Assembly (NCBI RefSeq): GCF_000282195.1
Contig: NZ_AKJT01000032.1
Location: 1 to 64,000, forward strand
DNA from: Pseudomonas sp. GM18
GTDB lineage: Bacteria > Pseudomonadota > Gammaproteobacteria > Pseudomonadales > Pseudomonadaceae
DNA length: 64,000 bases
Direction of reading: 5' to 3'
In this document: positions 8,114 to 17,628 of the stretch, one piece after another
Numbering within the stretch: position 1 is the stretch's first letter
How the letters are laid out: each line of letters begins with the position of its first letter
Translations under genes and position numbers: made by a program
Notes under the pieces: generated by a model
The model's database searches: none
Told to the model about the DNA's origin: nothing
What the model saw: the letters and a program-made list of their open reading frames with translations, nothing else

Positions 8114-9412
8114 TCAGCCTTGGACAGGAACGCCTTTGAGGTAAGGCGCAGGCTCGGCCCCGAGGTTGTTCAGCATCCGCTCGCTGTACCAATCCACAAA
8201 GTTCACCACACCGAACTCATAGGTCTTGGAGTAAGGCCCTGGCTGGTACGCGGTGGAGTTGATCCCGCGCTGGTTCTCTTCGGCCAGGCGACGGTCCTGG
8301 TCGTTGGTGGCATCCCAGACCTGGCGCATGCGCTCCACGTCGTAGTCCACGCCTTCAACCGCGTCCTTGTGGACGATCCACTTGGTGGTGACCATGGTTT
8401 CCTGGGCGCTGATCGGCCACACGGTGAACACGATGATGTGGTCGCCCATGCAGTGGTTCCACGAGTGCGGCAGGTGCAGGATGCGCATCGAGCCCAGATC
8501 CGGGTTCTTGATCCGGCCCATCAGTTTGGCGCAGCCCTGTTTACCGTCCATGGTCATCGACACGGTGCCCTTGAGCAGCGGCATGCGCACGATACGGTTA
8601 CGCAGGCCGAAACTGGCGTGGGCGTAAGGGATCTTCTCGGCTTCCCAGGCAGCGGCGGAAGCGGCTACGTGGTCCTTGAAGGCCTGGTCGGCACGCGGGT
8701 CGGTGACGTCGTCCCATTCCAGCAGGGTTTTCAACAATTCCGGGTGTGAACCGCCGCAGTGGTAGCACTCGCGGTTGTTTTCCAGTACCAGTTTCCAGTT
8801 GGCCTTTTCCATCAAGGTGGTTTGCACCGCCACCTTGGTGTTCTCCATGTCGTACGGTTCCATGTAATGGCTGAGCGTCGACAGGAAGTCATCGATGGCC
8901 GGCGGGTTTTCCGCCAGGCTGATGAAGATGTAACCGCCGGCGGTCTTCACGTTCACCGGTTTGAGGCCGTATTGCTTCATGTCGAAGTCGGCGCCCATTT
9001 CGGTGCCGGCGAACAGCAGGCGACCGTCCAGCTCGTACGTCCACTGGTGGTAGTGGCAGACCAGTTTGGCGACTTTGCCTTTTTCGCTGGTGCACAGGCG
9101 TGAACCACGGTGGCGGCAGACGTTGTGGAACGCATGCACCACGCCATCGGCGCCGCGAATCACGATGATCGGGTTCTTGCCGACTTGCAGGGTCAGGTAG
9201 TTGCCCTTGGTCGGGATCTCGCAGGTCATGCCGGCGATCAACCACTCTTTCTGGAAGATTTCCTGCATGTCGATATCAAACAGCCGCTCGTCAGAGTAAA
9301 AAGGCTGCGGCAGCGAGAAAGTGCGCTCGCGCTCTTGCAGCATCTGCGCGGTGGCCTTGCGTGCGGGTTCCAGTGGATCGCCCAGGCTCAGGGTAGTGGT
9401 GACGTCCATCAT
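8114..9412 (-). CDS. gbcA: Glycine betaine monooxygenase, Rieske oxygenase subunit
   Basis: GbcA demethylates glycine betaine to dimethylglycine with release of formaldehyde. The 432-residue protein has the Rieske [2Fe-2S] ligands Cys99-x-His101 and Cys119-x2-His122 (CRHRGS, CHYHQW). The mononuclear iron facial triad region is ECYHCGGSHPEL, with H-x4-H. The start at 9412 (or the adjacent ATG at 9409) follows GAGGAAA on the minus strand. It is divergent from gbcB, which supplies electrons, and lies near the sox operon that handles the later demethylation steps. Regulation by the AraC-type GbdR is known for the family, but its site was not located here. Confidence 0.93.
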   Translation of the reverse strand: MMDVTTTLSLGDPLEPARKATAQMLQERERTFSLPQPFYSDERLFDIDMQEIFQKEWLIAGMTCEIPTKGNYLTLQVGKNPIIVIRGADGVVHAFHNVCRHRGSRLCTSEKGKVAKLVCHYHQWTYELDGRLLFAGTEMGADFDMKQYGLKPVNVKTAGGYIFISLAENPPAIDDFLSTLSHYMEPYDMENTKVAVQTTLMEKANWKLVLENNRECYHCGGSHPELLKTLLEWDDVTDPRADQAFKDHVAASAAAWEAEKIPYAHASFGLRNRIVRMPLLKGTVSMTMDGKQGCAKLMGRIKNPDLGSMRILHLPHSWNHCMGDHIIVFTVWPISAQETMVTTKWIVHKDAVEGVDYDVERMRQVWDATNDQDRRLAEENQRGINSTAYQPGPYSKTYEFGVVNFVDWYSERMLNNLGAEPAPYLKGVPVQG

Positions 9413-9691
9413 GTGTTTCCTCAAGGCCATCTGCGTGGCCGCGAAAGTGGCTGATCAGGTTTGCTACGCAAGGTGTAAAGGTTGTGTCTTGGTATGGGGC
9501 GAGTGTGGGGCCGGCGCTCCCCGGAACCTTATCCATGGGCGACATGGCCCAATCTGTTCCCGACGCGCAACCCCCGGTAATTGGGGGCTGGTCGCGATAA
9601 GTATGTGAATGTCGCAGATAGGTAAATGGCGGGGCTGCTCTATACGCAGAATCGCCAACATAAAGGCCGGTAGTCGGCCGTGGAGATCAGC
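9413..9691. promoter_or_regulatory. Divergent gbcA/gbcB intergenic control region
   Basis: The 279-bp gap between the gbcA and gbcB start codons must hold both promoters. Short GC-rich dyads are present but no operator could be assigned with confidence. In P. aeruginosa the orthologous pair responds to GbdR and betaine or dimethylglycine. Confidence 0.5.
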
Positions 9692-10792
9692 ATGTCCAAC
9701 AACTTCCTGAACCCGGTAACCACCCAGACCTGGGCCAATGGTCGACACATTGTCCGTTGCGTCAAAGTCATCCAGGAAACCTGGGATGTGCGCACCTTCT
9801 GCTTTATGGCCGACCAGCCGATCATGTTCTTCTTCAAACCGGGGCAATTCGTCACCCTGGAGCTGGAAATCGAAGGCCAGCAGATCATGCGTTCGTACAC
9901 CATTTCCAGCTCGCCGTCGGTGCCGTACAGCTTCTCGGTGACGATCAAGCGCGTACCGGGCGGCAAGGTCTCGAACTGGTTGCATGACACCCTGCATGAA
10001 GGCTACGAACTGGCGGTGCACGGCCCGGTCGGGCTGTTCAACGCCATCGACTTTCCGAACCCGAAAGTGCTGTACCTCAGCGGCGGCGTGGGCATCACCC
10101 CGGTGATGTCCATGGCGCGCTGGTTCTTCGATACCAACGGCAATGTCGATATGGCCTTCATCCACAGCGCCCGCTCGCCGAAAGACATCATTTATCACCG
10201 CGAGCTGGAGCACATGGCGTCGCGGATCGAAAACTTCAGCCTGCACCTGATCTGCGAGAAACACGGTTTCGGTGAGCCGTGGGCCGGATACCGCGGTTAT
10301 CTCAACCACAAGATGCTCGAACTGATGGTCCCGGACTTCCTTGAGCGGGAAGTGTTCTGCTGCGGCCCGACGCCTTACATGAACGCGGTCAAGCGCTTGC
10401 TGGAGAACGCCGGCTTCAATATGAAGCGCTACCACGAAGAGTCCTTCGGCGCGACACCACCAGAGGCTATCGCCGATGCAGAGGAACACGCTGAACAAGC
10501 GGCCGACGCCCCCGCAATCGACGCCGCCGACCTGCACCAGGTGGAGTTCACCGCCTCCGGCAAGAGCATCCGCGTGGCCCCGGGCGAAACCGTCCACGCC
10601 GCTGCCGCCAAACTGGGCCTGATGATCCCCAAGGCCTGCGGCATGGGCATCTGCGGCACCTGCAAGGTAATGAAGCTAGCCGGCGAAGTGGAAATGGAGC
10701 ACAACGGCGGGATTACCGAGGAAGACGAAGCCGAAGGGTTCATCCTGTCGTGCTGCAGCGTGCCGAAGGGGGATGTGCGGATCGAGTATTAA
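9692..10792 (+). CDS. gbcB: Glycine betaine monooxygenase, reductase subunit
   Basis: GbcB passes electrons from NAD(P)H through FAD and a plant-type [2Fe-2S] cluster to GbcA. The protein is 366 residues. A ferredoxin-reductase FAD motif (RSYTISSSP) and NAD-binding LSGGVGITPVMSM fill the first ~240 residues. The C-terminal ferredoxin domain has the C-x4-C-x2-C set in ACGMGICGTCK and a late Cys in LSCCSVP. GGAGA at 9682-9686 is 5 nt before ATG 9692, which decides the start. The gene is transcribed divergently from gbcA. Confidence 0.93.
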   Translation: MSNNFLNPVTTQTWANGRHIVRCVKVIQETWDVRTFCFMADQPIMFFFKPGQFVTLELEIEGQQIMRSYTISSSPSVPYSFSVTIKRVPGGKVSNWLHDTLHEGYELAVHGPVGLFNAIDFPNPKVLYLSGGVGITPVMSMARWFFDTNGNVDMAFIHSARSPKDIIYHRELEHMASRIENFSLHLICEKHGFGEPWAGYRGYLNHKMLELMVPDFLEREVFCCGPTPYMNAVKRLLENAGFNMKRYHEESFGATPPEAIADAEEHAEQAADAPAIDAADLHQVEFTASGKSIRVAPGETVHAAAAKLGLMIPKACGMGICGTCKVMKLAGEVEMEHNGGITEEDEAEGFILSCCSVPKGDVRIEY

Positions 10793-10819
10793 TCGGTCGA
10801 GATGATCGCTGAATAACCT

Positions 10820-10850
10820 CTGTAGGAGCAGCCTTCGGCAGCTCCTACAG
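10820..10850. repeat. REP hairpin downstream of gbcB
   Basis: CTGTAGGAGC and GCTCCTACAG form a perfect 10-bp stem around AGCCTTCGGCA. This is a compact REP of the GGAGCTGCCGAAGGCTGCG family, placed between the convergent gbcB and SDR genes. It could double as a transcript-end structure. Confidence 0.8.
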
Positions 10851-10864
10851 AGGGCGCGCTTCAA

Positions 10865-11689
10865 TCAGTCGACAAACAGGTCTGGCATCAGTTTGTCGGT
10901 GGAGTCAGGCGCAAACCGATACCCTTCAAAATCCGTCACCCCCTGCTCGCGCAAAATCTCCTCATCAATCAACAATCGACCGGTAATGCTGCGACCGCTG
11001 CTGTCGAGAATGACGTGGGCGGCATCCGCCATGATCGCGGGTGTGCGGGCATGCTTGAAGGATTCGCGCGACCCGAGCTGAAACTCGATGGCGGCCGTGG
11101 CGATCATCGTCTGCGGCCATAGAGAGTTGACGCTGATACCGTAAGCGGCGAATTCCTCGCTCATGCCCAGGGTGAGCATGCTCATGCCGTACTTGGTGAC
11201 GGTGTAGGGGCTGTATTGGGCGAACCATCGGGTGGCCAGGTTCAGCGGCGGTGACAGGTTGAGGATGTGGCCGCTGGATTGTTTCAGATAGGGCAGGGCG
11301 GCCTGACTGCACAGCAGCACGGCGCGGGTGTTGATCTGGTGCATCAGGTCGAAGCGCTTGAGTTCGATGTGTTGCACGCCGGTCAGCTTGATCGCCCCGG
11401 CGTTGTTGACCAGCGCGTCGATGCCGCCGAAATGCTCATTGGCGTCGGCCAAGGCCTGGCGCACGATGGTTTCATCGCGTACATCCACCTCCAGGGCCAA
11501 CGCCTTGCCGCCCGCGGCTTCGACTTCCGCTGCCACGCTGAAGATGGTGCCAGGCAGTTTGGGGTGAGGGGCGGCGCTTTTCGCGGCAATCACGATATTG
11601 GCCCCGTCGCGCGCGGCCCGCAGCGCAATTTCACGACCAATCCCGCGACTGGCGCCGGTGATGAACAGGGTTTTGCCTTGTAATGACAT
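10865..11689 (-). CDS. Short-chain dehydrogenase/reductase (HSDL2-like)
   Basis: A 274-residue SDR. The cofactor motif TGASRGIG is at residues 10-17, NNAG lies in beta4, and the catalytic Tyr-x3-Lys is in SPYTVTKYG. The position where the catalytic Ser is expected reads LNLSPPLN. The start at 11689 is preceded on the minus strand by GGAGC. The protein resembles the hydroxysteroid-dehydrogenase-like protein 2 group, whose substrate is uncertain. It stands alone between REP-type elements. Confidence 0.85.
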   Translation of the reverse strand: MSLQGKTLFITGASRGIGREIALRAARDGANIVIAAKSAAPHPKLPGTIFSVAAEVEAAGGKALALEVDVRDETIVRQALADANEHFGGIDALVNNAGAIKLTGVQHIELKRFDLMHQINTRAVLLCSQAALPYLKQSSGHILNLSPPLNLATRWFAQYSPYTVTKYGMSMLTLGMSEEFAAYGISVNSLWPQTMIATAAIEFQLGSRESFKHARTPAIMADAAHVILDSSGRSITGRLLIDEEILREQGVTDFEGYRFAPDSTDKLMPDLFVD

Positions 11690-11771
11690 GCGGACGCTCC
11701 CGATTGACGTGATCCGAGTGGATCGAAACGGCTCGCAGTCAATGTAGACCAACTCTCCAGCCGCCACTGAT

Positions 11772-11907
11772 GATCGTTCCCACGCTCTGCGTGGGAACGC
11801 CTCTCGGGACGCTCCGCGTTCCTGCCTCATCACCTGCGTAGCATCTGAAACCGTTGTGACGCAGAGCGTCACGGGCTGCATTCCCACGCAGAGCGTGGGA
11901 ACGATCA
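11772..11907. repeat. REPIN flanking the RAYT on the left
   Basis: Outer arms GATCGTTCCCACGCTCTGCG and its inverse enclose two further inner hairpins (GACGCTCCGCGTT and GACGCAGAGCGTC), for 136 bp in total. It ends 12 bp before the RAYT stop codon, the arrangement expected of a REP-associated transposase with its own substrates. Confidence 0.9.
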
Positions 11908-11919
11908 GATGGGGCACCC

Positions 11920-12453
11920 TCAGTACCAGCGCTGAATTTCGATCAAGCCCTCCATCCCTGCATAGTTTCTCGCACTGGAGTAGCGCCACTGCTCCGGCAA
12001 ATCCACATATCCACGCTTCACCGGGTTGTAATGGATGTAATCGAGCTTTTGGCGCATCACCGTTTCGCTGTACACCATTTCCGCGTGCGAGCCTTCCTGC
12101 CACAGCTGATAAACCCGATCCTTCTTATGAGCCCGTTTGCTGAAGCGCAACCGTTGCAAGGCGCGTTCGGCACCTTTGCTTTGCAGGTCATCGATGATTT
12201 GACGCGCGGTGAAGGATTTGAACTGGCTGAGGCATTTGCCCAGGTCTGGAGCTTCGGCGACGAAGTGCAAATGGTTTTCCAGGATCACATAGCCATACAG
12301 CTGCAGGTTCTGATGAGTTTGTTGGTGGCGCCAGCAGTTGAGCAGGTGATCGACAATGTAGGGGCGGATAAACAGTGGGAGCCATTCCATGATTGTGCAG
12401 GTCAGGAAATGGGGTTTGTCGGGTTCGGTGATGGCGTAGCGGCTTCGACCCAT
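11920..12453 (-). CDS. REP-associated tyrosine transposase (RAYT, IS200-like)
   Basis: This 177-residue single-domain HUH nuclease of the TnpA-REP type has the His-hydrophobic-His pair at residues 61-63 (ENHLHFV). The nucleophile Tyr is probably Tyr139 in the family motif YIHYNPVKRG. It begins at 12453 (MGRSRYAI), with AAAGGA about 10 nt upstream. REPINs of the GATCGTTCCCACG family flank it closely on both sides. These enzymes cut and rejoin REP hairpin single strands and are normally vertically inherited, single-copy genes rather than free-moving IS elements. The reading frame is intact, so the enzyme may be active. Confidence 0.93.
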   Translation of the reverse strand: MGRSRYAITEPDKPHFLTCTIMEWLPLFIRPYIVDHLLNCWRHQQTHQNLQLYGYVILENHLHFVAEAPDLGKCLSQFKSFTARQIIDDLQSKGAERALQRLRFSKRAHKKDRVYQLWQEGSHAEMVYSETVMRQKLDYIHYNPVKRGYVDLPEQWRYSSARNYAGMEGLIEIQRWY

Positions 12454-12556
12454 GGATGCATTCCTTTGCGGGGGAATGACTAGGGTGAGCAGGATTGCAT
12501 GAGGAGGCTAGAGGACAATGACGCGGAGCGAGTAAGAAATTGCGATGCGCGACCGT

Positions 12557-12678
12557 GATCGTTCCCACGCTCTGCGTGGGAATGCAGCCTGTGACGCTCT
12601 GCGTCACTGCGGTGTTGGGCATTGCGAGGAACGCGGAGCGTCCCAAGAGGCATTCCCACGCAGAGCGTGGGAACGATC
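12557..12678. repeat. REPIN flanking the RAYT on the right
   Basis: A 122-bp palindrome with GATCGTTCCCACGCTCTGCG at one end and its inverse at the other, plus inner GACGCTCTGCGTC and GGACGC-type arms. It lies 104 bp upstream of the RAYT start and 13 bp beyond the ltaA stop. Confidence 0.9.
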
Positions 12679-12690
12679 AGTGGTGGGGCG

Positions 12691-13731
12691 TCAGGCTGCC
12701 ATCACGTGCCGAATATCCGCCGCCAGTTCCCGCACGCGTTCTTCTTCGGTGTCCCACGAGCACATGAACCGTGCGCCGCCGTTGCCGATGAAGGTGTAGA
12801 AGCGCCAGCCCTTGGCGGTCAGTGCGGCGATTGCCGGTTCCGACAGTTGCAGGAACACGCCGTTGGCCTGCACCGGGAACATCAGCTCGACGCCAGGAAT
12901 ATCGCTCACCAGTTCGGCCAGCAACTGCGCGCAGTGGTTGGCGTGGCGGGCGTATTTGAGCCAGGCGTCGTTTTCCAGAATCCCGACCCAAGGGGCTGAG
13001 AGGAAGCGCATCTTCGACGCCAGTTGCCCGGCCTGTTTGCAGCGGTAGTCGAAGTCTTCGGCCAGTTTGTGGTTGAAGAACAGAATCGCTTCGCCCACCG
13101 CCATGCCGTTTTTCGTACCACCGAAGCACAACACATCGACACCGGCCTTCCAGGTCAAGTCGGCTGGCGAGCAACCCAGGTACGCGCAGGCGTTGGAGAA
13201 GCGGGCGCCGTCCATGTGCAGGTTCAGACCCAGTTCTTTGCAGGTGACGCTGATGGCGCGGATTTCATCCGGGGTGTACACGCTGCCGACTTCGGTGGCC
13301 TGGGTCAGGGTCACGACGCGTGGTTTCGGGTAGTGGATGTCCTGGCGCTTGAGGGCGATTTCGCGGATCGATTCCGGCGTCAGCTTGCCGTTTTCGGTAC
13401 GGGCGATGAGCAGCTTGGAACCGTTGGAGAAAAACTCCGGCGCGCCGCATTCGTCGGTTTCGACGTGGGCGGTTTCCGAGCAGATCACGCTGTGGTAACT
13501 CTGGCACAGCGACGACAGGGCCAGCGAGTTGGCCGCGGTACCGTTGAAAGCGAAGAACACTTCGCAGTCGGTTTCGAACAGCTTACGGAATTGATCGGAC
13601 GCGCGTGCGGTCCACTCATCGTCGCCGTAAGCGCGTTGGTGGCCGTGGTTGGCCTGTTCCATGGCAGCCCAGGCTTCAGGGCAGATGCCGGAATAGTTGT
13701 CGCTGGCGAATTGTTGGCTCTTGTCGGTCAT
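12691..13731 (-). CDS. ltaA: Low-specificity L-threonine aldolase
   Basis: The enzyme is PLP-dependent and cleaves threonine and allo-threonine to glycine plus acetaldehyde. The 346-residue protein has its PLP lysine in CFGGTKNG, and the N-terminal SDNYSG is the family signature. The start at 13731 (MTDKSQQF) has only a weak GGAAG upstream. An in-frame extension to 13920 exists but lacks conserved sequence. Its neighbourhood with glyA and the sox genes fits glycine metabolism. Confidence 0.9.
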   Translation of the reverse strand: MTDKSQQFASDNYSGICPEAWAAMEQANHGHQRAYGDDEWTARASDQFRKLFETDCEVFFAFNGTAANSLALSSLCQSYHSVICSETAHVETDECGAPEFFSNGSKLLIARTENGKLTPESIREIALKRQDIHYPKPRVVTLTQATEVGSVYTPDEIRAISVTCKELGLNLHMDGARFSNACAYLGCSPADLTWKAGVDVLCFGGTKNGMAVGEAILFFNHKLAEDFDYRCKQAGQLASKMRFLSAPWVGILENDAWLKYARHANHCAQLLAELVSDIPGVELMFPVQANGVFLQLSEPAIAALTAKGWRFYTFIGNGGARFMCSWDTEEERVRELAADIRHVMAA

Positions 13732-13858
13732 GGCCGGCTTCCGTGATCGAGGCGCTTGTGGCGCTTCGTTGGTCAATGATGATGTGCACTTTACCGAAGA
13801 TCGTCCGGGGAGCACACGGGGTGAGTCTGTCAGAAAAATACAAACGCCTCGGGCAATT

Positions 13859-14575
13859 ATGCACATGACGCCGAGGGACGGTGCATTGGATCTGCTCAAG
13901 TGGCTGGCGCTGCTGAGCATGGTGCTCGATCACCTGCGATATGTCGGTTATTCCGTCGATTTCCTTTATGTTCCGGGCAGGCTGGCGTTTCCGTGGTTCT
14001 GTCTGGCGATGGCGGCCAATCTGTCGCGTGTTCGCGCAGTGACGACCGACGGCCAGTGGCGCTACCTCGGTTGGTTGTTGCTGTTTAGTGCTCTGAGCGA
14101 AATTCCCTACCGGATGTACATCCCCGATCCCGTCACTTTAAACGTGTTGCCCACGCTGGCCCTGGGGTTGTTGGTGGCGCGCGGCTGGCAGCACGGGACG
14201 CCGCAATCGCGACTGTTGGCGGCGCTTGCCTTGTTGCTGGCGGTACTGTTCCCGCAGCGACTGATGTTCGGTTTCTTCGGCGTGCTGTTGCCGCTGGCGA
14301 TGTTGCTGGTGATCCAGCGGCCCTGGTATTTCAGCCTGCTGCCAGGGTTGGTGTGCCTGGCGGCCAATCAATGGCAGGTGCTGTATTCTGCTGCCTGGTT
14401 CGGCAGCGGTGCGGCGATTCTCGGCATCGCCGTTTGTCTGATTGCGCCATTGTTGGGGCTGCTGCTATTGCGACACGCCCAAGGCATTCAGCCGCCGCCG
14501 ATGCGCCGCTGGGCCTACGCGCTCTATCCCGGGCATTTCCTCGCACTTCTGGCCTTGCGCCAACTCATTGCCTGA
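13859..14575 (+). CDS. TraX-family integral membrane protein
   Basis: About 238 residues with roughly seven hydrophobic segments. It opens with GALDLLKWLALLSMVLDHL, typical of the TraX family (acetylation of F-pilin in plasmids; unassigned on chromosomes). ATG 13859 and ATG 13865 are both possible and neither has a strong ribosome site. No conjugation genes are nearby, so a pilin role is unlikely and the chromosomal function is unknown. Confidence 0.8.
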   Translation: MHMTPRDGALDLLKWLALLSMVLDHLRYVGYSVDFLYVPGRLAFPWFCLAMAANLSRVRAVTTDGQWRYLGWLLLFSALSEIPYRMYIPDPVTLNVLPTLALGLLVARGWQHGTPQSRLLAALALLLAVLFPQRLMFGFFGVLLPLAMLLVIQRPWYFSLLPGLVCLAANQWQVLYSAAWFGSGAAILGIAVCLIAPLLGLLLLRHAQGIQPPPMRRWAYALYPGHFLALLALRQLIA

Positions 14576-14756
14576 ACCCCTGCAGAGGCGTGCAAAACCC
14601 CGCTCCCGCTGTCCATGTCGTAAACGCACCTTTGCGTGGCGTCCATAGGCATTTGACCTGTCTGCGCCGGTCATACCATCGCATCCAAAGGGCACTGCCG
14701 TAACGCCAGTGCCTTACCGAGACGAATGGCGCATAGATGCCGCTGGGAGAGACGCG

Positions 14757-16010
14757 ATGTTCAGCAAGCAAGACCAGATCCAGGGTTACGACGATGCACT
14801 GCTGGCGGCGATGAATGCCGAGGAGCAACGCCAGGAAGATCACATCGAGCTGATCGCGTCAGAGAACTACACCAGCAAACGCGTGATGGAAGCGCAAGGC
14901 AGTGGCCTGACCAACAAATACGCCGAAGGCTATCCAGGCAAGCGCTACTACGGTGGCTGCGAGCACGTCGACAAAGTCGAAGCGCTGGCCATCGAACGCG
15001 CCAAGCAACTGTTCGGTGCCGATTACGCCAACGTCCAGCCGCACTCCGGTTCCTCAGCCAACAGCGCCGTGTACCTGGCCCTGCTGCAAGCCGGCGACAC
15101 CATCCTGGGCATGAGCCTGGCCCATGGCGGTCACTTGACCCACGGCGCCAAAGTGTCGTCGTCGGGCAAGCTGTACAACGCTGTGCAGTACGGCATCGAC
15201 ACCGACACCGGCCTGATCAACTACGACGAAGTCGAGCGCCTGGCCGTCGAGCATAAGCCGAAGATGATCGTTGCCGGTTTCTCGGCCTACTCCAAGACCC
15301 TCGATTTCCCACGCTTCCGCCAGATCGCTGACAAGGTCGGTGCCCTGCTGTTCGTCGACATGGCCCACGTTGCCGGTCTGGTCGCTGCCGGCCTGTACCC
15401 GAACCCGCTGCCGTACGCCGACGTGGTCACCACCACCACCCACAAGACCCTGCGTGGTCCACGTGGCGGTCTGATCCTGGCCAAGGCCAACGAAGAAATC
15501 GAGAAGAAGCTCAACGCTGCCGTGTTCCCGGGTGCCCAGGGCGGCCCGCTGATGCACGTCATCGCCGGTAAAGCAGTGTGCTTCAAGGAAGCACTGGAGC
15601 CTGGCTTCAAGGCCTACCAGCAACAAGTGATCGACAACGCCCAGGCGATGGCCGGCGTATTTATCAAACGCGGCTACGATGTAGTGTCCGGCGGTACCGA
15701 TAACCACCTGTTCCTGGTCAGCCTGATCCGTCAGGGCCTCACCGGTAAAGAGGCGGACGCAGCACTCGGTCGTGCCCACATCACCGTGAACAAGAACGCT
15801 GTCCCGAACGATCCACAGTCGCCGTTCGTGACCTCCGGCCTGCGTATCGGCACCCCGGCGGTGACCACTCGCGGCTTCAAGGTTACCCAGTGTGTTGAAC
15901 TGGCTGGCTGGATCTGCGACATCCTCGACAACCTCGGCGACGCCGATGTCGAGGCCAATGTTGCGCAGCATGTGGCAGCCCTGTGCGCGGACTTCCCGGT
16001 TTATCGCTGA
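14757..16010 (+). CDS. glyA: Serine hydroxymethyltransferase
   Basis: GlyA interconverts serine and glycine with tetrahydrofolate/5,10-methylene-THF. The 417-residue protein has the PLP lysine in [10 protein letters not shown] and the N-terminal ELIASENY signature. GGGAGAG at 14745-14751 precedes ATG 14757. It is the first gene of the run glyA-soxBDAG, with only 23 bp to soxB. This copy is therefore likely dedicated to using the glycine and C1 units made by sarcosine oxidation. Confidence 0.97.
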   Translation: MFSKQDQIQGYDDALLAAMNAEEQRQEDHIELIASENYTSKRVMEAQGSGLTNKYAEGYPGKRYYGGCEHVDKVEALAIERAKQLFGADYANVQPHSGSSANSAVYLALLQAGDTILGMSLAHGGHLTHGAKVSSSGKLYNAVQYGIDTDTGLINYDEVERLAVEHKPKMIVAGFSAYSKTLDFPRFRQIADKVGALLFVDMAHVAGLVAAGLYPNPLPYADVVTTTTHKTLRGPRGGLILAKANEEIEKKLNAAVFPGAQGGPLMHVIAGKAVCFKEALEPGFKAYQQQVIDNAQAMAGVFIKRGYDVVSGGTDNHLFLVSLIRQGLTGKEADAALGRAHITVNKNAVPNDPQSPFVTSGLRIGTPAVTTRGFKVTQCVELAGWICDILDNLGDADVEANVAQHVAALCADFPVYR

Positions 16011-16033
16011 GCGCGGTTTTGGAGTAAATGACT

Positions 16034-17284
16034 ATGCAACGCTATTCGGGCTTCGGCCTCTTCAAACACTCCCTCAGCCACCATGAAAACTGGCAGCGCA
16101 TGTGGCGCACGCCGACCCCTAAAAAGGTCTACGACGTGGTTATCGTCGGCGGTGGCGGGCATGGCCTGGCGACCGCCTACTACCTGGCCAAGGAGCACGG
16201 CATCACCAACGTGGCCGTGGTCGAGAAAGGCTGGCTGGGCGGCGGTAACACCGCGCGCAACACCACCATCGTGCGCTCCAACTACCTGTGGGACGAATCG
16301 GCCCACCTGTACGAACACGCGATGAAATTGTGGGAAGGCCTGTCCCAGGACCTGAACTACAACGTGATGTTCTCCCAGCGTGGCGTCTACAACCTGTGCC
16401 ACACCCTGCAGGACATTCGTGATTCCGAGCGTCGGGTCAGTGCCAACCGCCTCAACGGCGTGGACGGTGAACTGCTCGATGCCAAGCAAGTCGCCGACGA
16501 GATCCCGTACCTCGACTGCTCGAAGAACACTCGCTACCCGGTAATGGGCGCCACCGTCCAGCGTCGCGGCGGCGTGGCCCGTCACGATGCCGTGGCGTGG
16601 GGCTTTGCCCGCGCCGCCGACGCCTTGGGCGTGGACCTGATCCAGCAGACCGAAGTCATCGGTTTCCGTAAGGAAAACGGTGTGTGCATCGGTGTTGAAA
16701 CCAACAAGGGCTTCATCGGCGCCAAGCGCGTCGGCGTGGTGACTGCCGGTAACTCCGGGCACATGGCCAAACTCGCCGGTTTCCGTCTGCCGATCGAATC
16801 GCACCCGCTGCAAGCGCTGGTGTCCGAGCCGATCAAGCCGATTATCGACAGCGTGATCATGTCCAACGCCGTACACGGTTACATCAGCCAGTCCGACAAG
16901 GGCGACCTGGTGATCGGCGCCGGTATCGACGGCTACAACGGCTACGGACAGCGTGGTTCGTACCCGGTGATCGAGCACACCATCCAGGCCATCGTCGAGA
17001 TGTTCCCGGTGCTGTCCCGCGTACGCATGAACCGTCAGTGGGGCGGCATCGTCGACACCACGCCGGATGCGTGCCCGATCATCTCGAAGACTCCGGTACC
17101 GAACATGTTCTTCAACTGCGGTTGGGGCACCGGTGGCTTCAAGGCAACACCTGGCTCGGGCAACGTGTTTGCCGCAAGCCTTGCCAAGGGTGAAATGCAC
17201 CCATTGGCTGCACCTTTCTCCATCGACCGCTTCCACAGCGGTGCGTTGATCGACGAACACGGCGCTGCAGCAGTCGCCCACTAA
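16034..17284 (+). CDS. soxB: Sarcosine oxidase beta subunit
   Basis: SoxB is the catalytic flavoprotein of heterotetrameric sarcosine oxidase. It oxidises sarcosine and carries FAD plus, in studied homologues, covalent FMN at the alpha-beta interface. The 416-residue protein has the dinucleotide motif VGGGGHG near residue 40 and the family [13 protein letters not shown] near the end. GGAG at 16021-16024 is 9 nt before ATG 16034 and 3 nt before the in-frame ATG 16028, so 16034 is preferred. soxD follows after 14 bp. Confidence 0.96.
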   Translation: MQRYSGFGLFKHSLSHHENWQRMWRTPTPKKVYDVVIVGGGGHGLATAYYLAKEHGITNVAVVEKGWLGGGNTARNTTIVRSNYLWDESAHLYEHAMKLWEGLSQDLNYNVMFSQRGVYNLCHTLQDIRDSERRVSANRLNGVDGELLDAKQVADEIPYLDCSKNTRYPVMGATVQRRGGVARHDAVAWGFARAADALGVDLIQQTEVIGFRKENGVCIGVETNKGFIGAKRVGVVTAGNSGHMAKLAGFRLPIESHPLQALVSEPIKPIIDSVIMSNAVHGYISQSDKGDLVIGAGIDGYNGYGQRGSYPVIEHTIQAIVEMFPVLSRVRMNRQWGGIVDTTPDACPIISKTPVPNMFFNCGWGTGGFKATPGSGNVFAASLAKGEMHPLAAPFSIDRFHSGALIDEHGAAAVAH

Positions 17285-17298
17285 CAGGAGAAATCCCT

Positions 17299-17628
17299 AT
17301 GTTGCATATCTTCTGTCCTCACTGTGGCGAACTGCGCTCCGAAGAGGAATTCCATGCATCCGGCCAGGCGCACATCCCGCGTCCACTGGATCCGAACAGC
17401 TGCACCGACGAGGAGTGGGGCGACTACATGTTCTTCCGCGATAACCCTCGCGGTCTGCACCACGAACTGTGGGATCACGTCGCCGGTTGCCGTCAGTACT
17501 TCAACGTGACCCGTGACACCGTGACCTACGAGATTCTCGAAACCTACAAGATCGGCACCAAGCCGCAGTTCACCGACAAGACCGACAGCCCGAAAGCGGC
17601 CGCCACGGCTCTGGGAGAGAAGGTATGA
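17299..17628 (+). CDS. soxD: Sarcosine oxidase delta subunit
   Basis: A small 109-residue zinc-binding subunit. It starts MLHIFCPHCGE, with CPHC as part of the metal site and further His and Cys residues in HHELWDH and GCRQYF. AGGAG stands upstream of ATG 17299. It overlaps soxA by four bases (ATGA), consistent with translational coupling and equal subunit supply. Confidence 0.96.
   Translation: MLHIFCPHCGELRSEEEFHASGQAHIPRPLDPNSCTDEEWGDYMFFRDNPRGLHHELWDHVAGCRQYFNVTRDTVTYEILETYKIGTKPQFTDKTDSPKAAATALGEKV

Noticed and set aside
7995..12678. Possible CRISPR array from repeated palindromes
   Set aside because: Elements are isolated inverted pairs kilobases apart, with no regular spacers or cas genes.
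14465..14695. Short antisense frame at the TraX 3' end
   Set aside because: Shadow of the membrane protein, with no start signals.
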